IMG/VR virus record: IMGVR_UViG_3300009108_000051
Span: 1 to 24,454 of that record
Direction: 5' to 3' (one strand)
Length of the DNA stretch: 24,454 bases
Source of the DNA: a virus
The first letter of the stretch is position 1, and each line of letters begins with the position of its first letter. Below, piece after piece: positions 23,784-24,454 of the stretch. Made by a program: the position numbers and the translations under genes. The notes beneath the pieces were generated by a model. The model did no database searches, was not told the origin of the DNA, and saw only the letters and a list, made by a program, of their open reading frames with translations.

Positions 23784-24017
23784 ATGGATGCCGCTCTCTT
23801 CTGGAACGCTATACTTACACTGCTTGTGTCGTTCGGTGGCTGGATGGTGCGTTCTGTTATTGCAGACATTAAGGCACTAGAGAAGCAGATGTTTGAGTGT
23901 CAGTCTCAGATGAATGACAAGTTCATAAGGCGTGATGATTACCATGATGATATTGTTAGGATCGAATCAAAGCTAGATAAGATCTTTGATCTGATCGAGA
24001 AGAAAGCAGACAAATGA
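23784..24017 (+). CDS. Small membrane protein with coiled coil (holin- or i-spanin-like)
   Basis: A 77-aa protein. I take ATG 23784 as the start; the longer frame from TTG 23733 overlaps the previous gene by 47 bases. The N-terminus is one hydrophobic span (ALFWNAILTLLVSFGGWMV), followed by a charged helix with heptads (IADIKALEKQMFECQSQMND) and a final coil (DIVRIESKLDKIFDLIEKKADK). One span followed by a coil is the plan of i-spanins and of some small holin-like proteins. The next gene, overlapping by ATGA, is a lipoprotein, which makes a spanin pair possible, but the function is not shown. No clear ribosome site is seen; translation may be coupled to the gene ending 4 bases before. Confidence 0.65.
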   Translation: MDAALFWNAILTLLVSFGGWMVRSVIADIKALEKQMFECQSQMNDKFIRRDDYHDDIVRIESKLDKIFDLIEKKADK

Positions 24018-24301
24018 ATACGAGTCACTGCTGGATGAAAGTACGAAGGTACATTCTCCTCCCACCAGTAGTGACTCTTTTAACGAGCTGCACAACTCAT
24101 GTCTACAATGAACGTGTACTGATAGAGGATCACACCCAGCCTTTTCAGGAGCAATCATCTGATGCTGGATTCCCTGATCCGGTGTTGAGAGATAACTTGT
24201 TTGAAGCAAAGGAAATCTCAGAATCTATATATGACGAGGGTGACGTGTATAGAAAACTCTCAGGAGTACACGTATGTTTTCCGAGACTACAGGAGTGTTG
24301 A
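24014..24301 (+). CDS. Small lipoprotein (possible o-spanin)
   Basis: A 95-aa protein from ATG 24014. An alternative ATG 24035 gives a cleaner signal peptide: MKVRRYILLPPVVTLLTSC, with basic start, hydrophobic core and the lipobox LTSC. Lipidation of that cysteine (C26 from the first ATG, C19 from the second) is expected. The mature part is acidic and probably extended (ERVLIEDHTQPFQEQSSDAG, then EISESIYDEGDVY). As an outer-membrane lipoprotein next to a membrane-anchored coil it could be an o-spanin, but it lacks the proline-rich look of typical Rz1. The start overlaps the upstream stop by 4 bases. Confidence 0.65.
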   Translation: MNTSHCWMKVRRYILLPPVVTLLTSCTTHVYNERVLIEDHTQPFQEQSSDAGFPDPVLRDNLFEAKEISESIYDEGDVYRKLSGVHVCFPRLQEC

Positions 24302-24302
24302 T

Positions 24303-24454
24303 ATGAAACTACGAGATAGAGCAGGAAAATTCATGGCAGATACAAAGTGGAATAGATTATGCGTCAGGTGCAGAGAGCATCAAGACGAGATTAAGATTGT
24401 TGCGTTATCTGCAATTATTACATTAGCTATATATGAAGTAATAATTGGATTGTT
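24303..24454 (+). CDS. Start of a small membrane protein (partial, runs off the window)
   Basis: The reading frame from ATG 24303 is open to the window end (50 complete codons). A strong AGGAG (24291-24295) sits 7 bases upstream. The start is basic (MKLRDRAGKF), then a Cys pair CVRC with a following H (CREHQDE), then a hydrophobic span (IVALSAIITLAIYEVIIGL) near the edge. The function is not recognised. It lies in the same tight operon as the membrane protein and lipoprotein, so a lysis or membrane role is possible. The 3' end is outside the window. Confidence 0.6.
   Translation, partial: MKLRDRAGKFMADTKWNRLCVRCREHQDEIKIVALSAIITLAIYEVIIGL

Noticed and set aside
1-24454. CRISPR arrays, tRNA or rRNA genes, insertion sequences
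   Set aside because: No regularly spaced repeats, cloverleaf-like sequences, transposase motifs or long terminal inverted repeats were found by reading.

Overview
The window is a contiguous piece of a tailed-phage genome of the short-tailed (podovirus) type. Every supportable gene is on the + strand, packed with small gaps or with ATGA, GTGA and TAATG overlaps. It holds the packaging, head, tail and internal-virion modules, followed by a receptor-binding cassette and what may be the start of a lysis region. No RNA polymerase, replication, integrase, tRNA or CRISPR sequence is visible. The host cannot be named; strong AGGAG-type ribosome sites and a lipobox suggest a Gram-negative host, probably aquatic, but this is inference.

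Layout. 1-130 is the C-terminal end of a probable small terminase. 219-2057 holds three unrecognised genes (63, 472 and 68 aa) lying between small and large terminase. 2038-3600 is the large terminase with intact ATPase and nuclease motifs. 3525-4403 holds a possible papain-like hydrolase and two tandem small paralogues. 4407-8190 is portal, Bbp19-like protein, scaffold, major capsid protein and a small capsid-associated protein. A terminator-like hairpin at 8198-8236 separates the head genes from the tail genes, the same place as the T7 late terminator. 8250-11022 gives the two tail-tube/nozzle proteins. 11022-18550 encodes three internal virion (ejection) proteins of 158, 989 and 1353 aa; the largest carries a zinc-protease-like motif. 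18554-23779 is a tail-fibre/tailspike cassette: a T7-type anchor fused to a beta-helix, a 26-codon remnant of another spike, an S74 chaperone protein, a second spike and two small tail-associated proteins. 23784-24454 holds a small membrane protein, a lipoprotein and a gene that runs off the end.

How it works together: terminase pumps DNA through the portal into a scaffolded capsid; the adaptor and nozzle form the short tail; the ejection proteins would leave the head at infection to form a conduit; the spikes bind or degrade the surface receptor.

The main points for a second look are: a full chromosomal-type ParB site (parS) occupying the 16 bases in front of the gene before terL; an RNA-like leader with repeats before the capsid gene; a hairpin after the capsid block whose 3' arm can also pair with the next gene's ribosome site; an HExxH metallopeptidase signature inside an ejection protein; and clear mosaic marks (spike remnant, GATC depletion) in the receptor-binding cassette. 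No stretch longer than 300 bases is without a gene.
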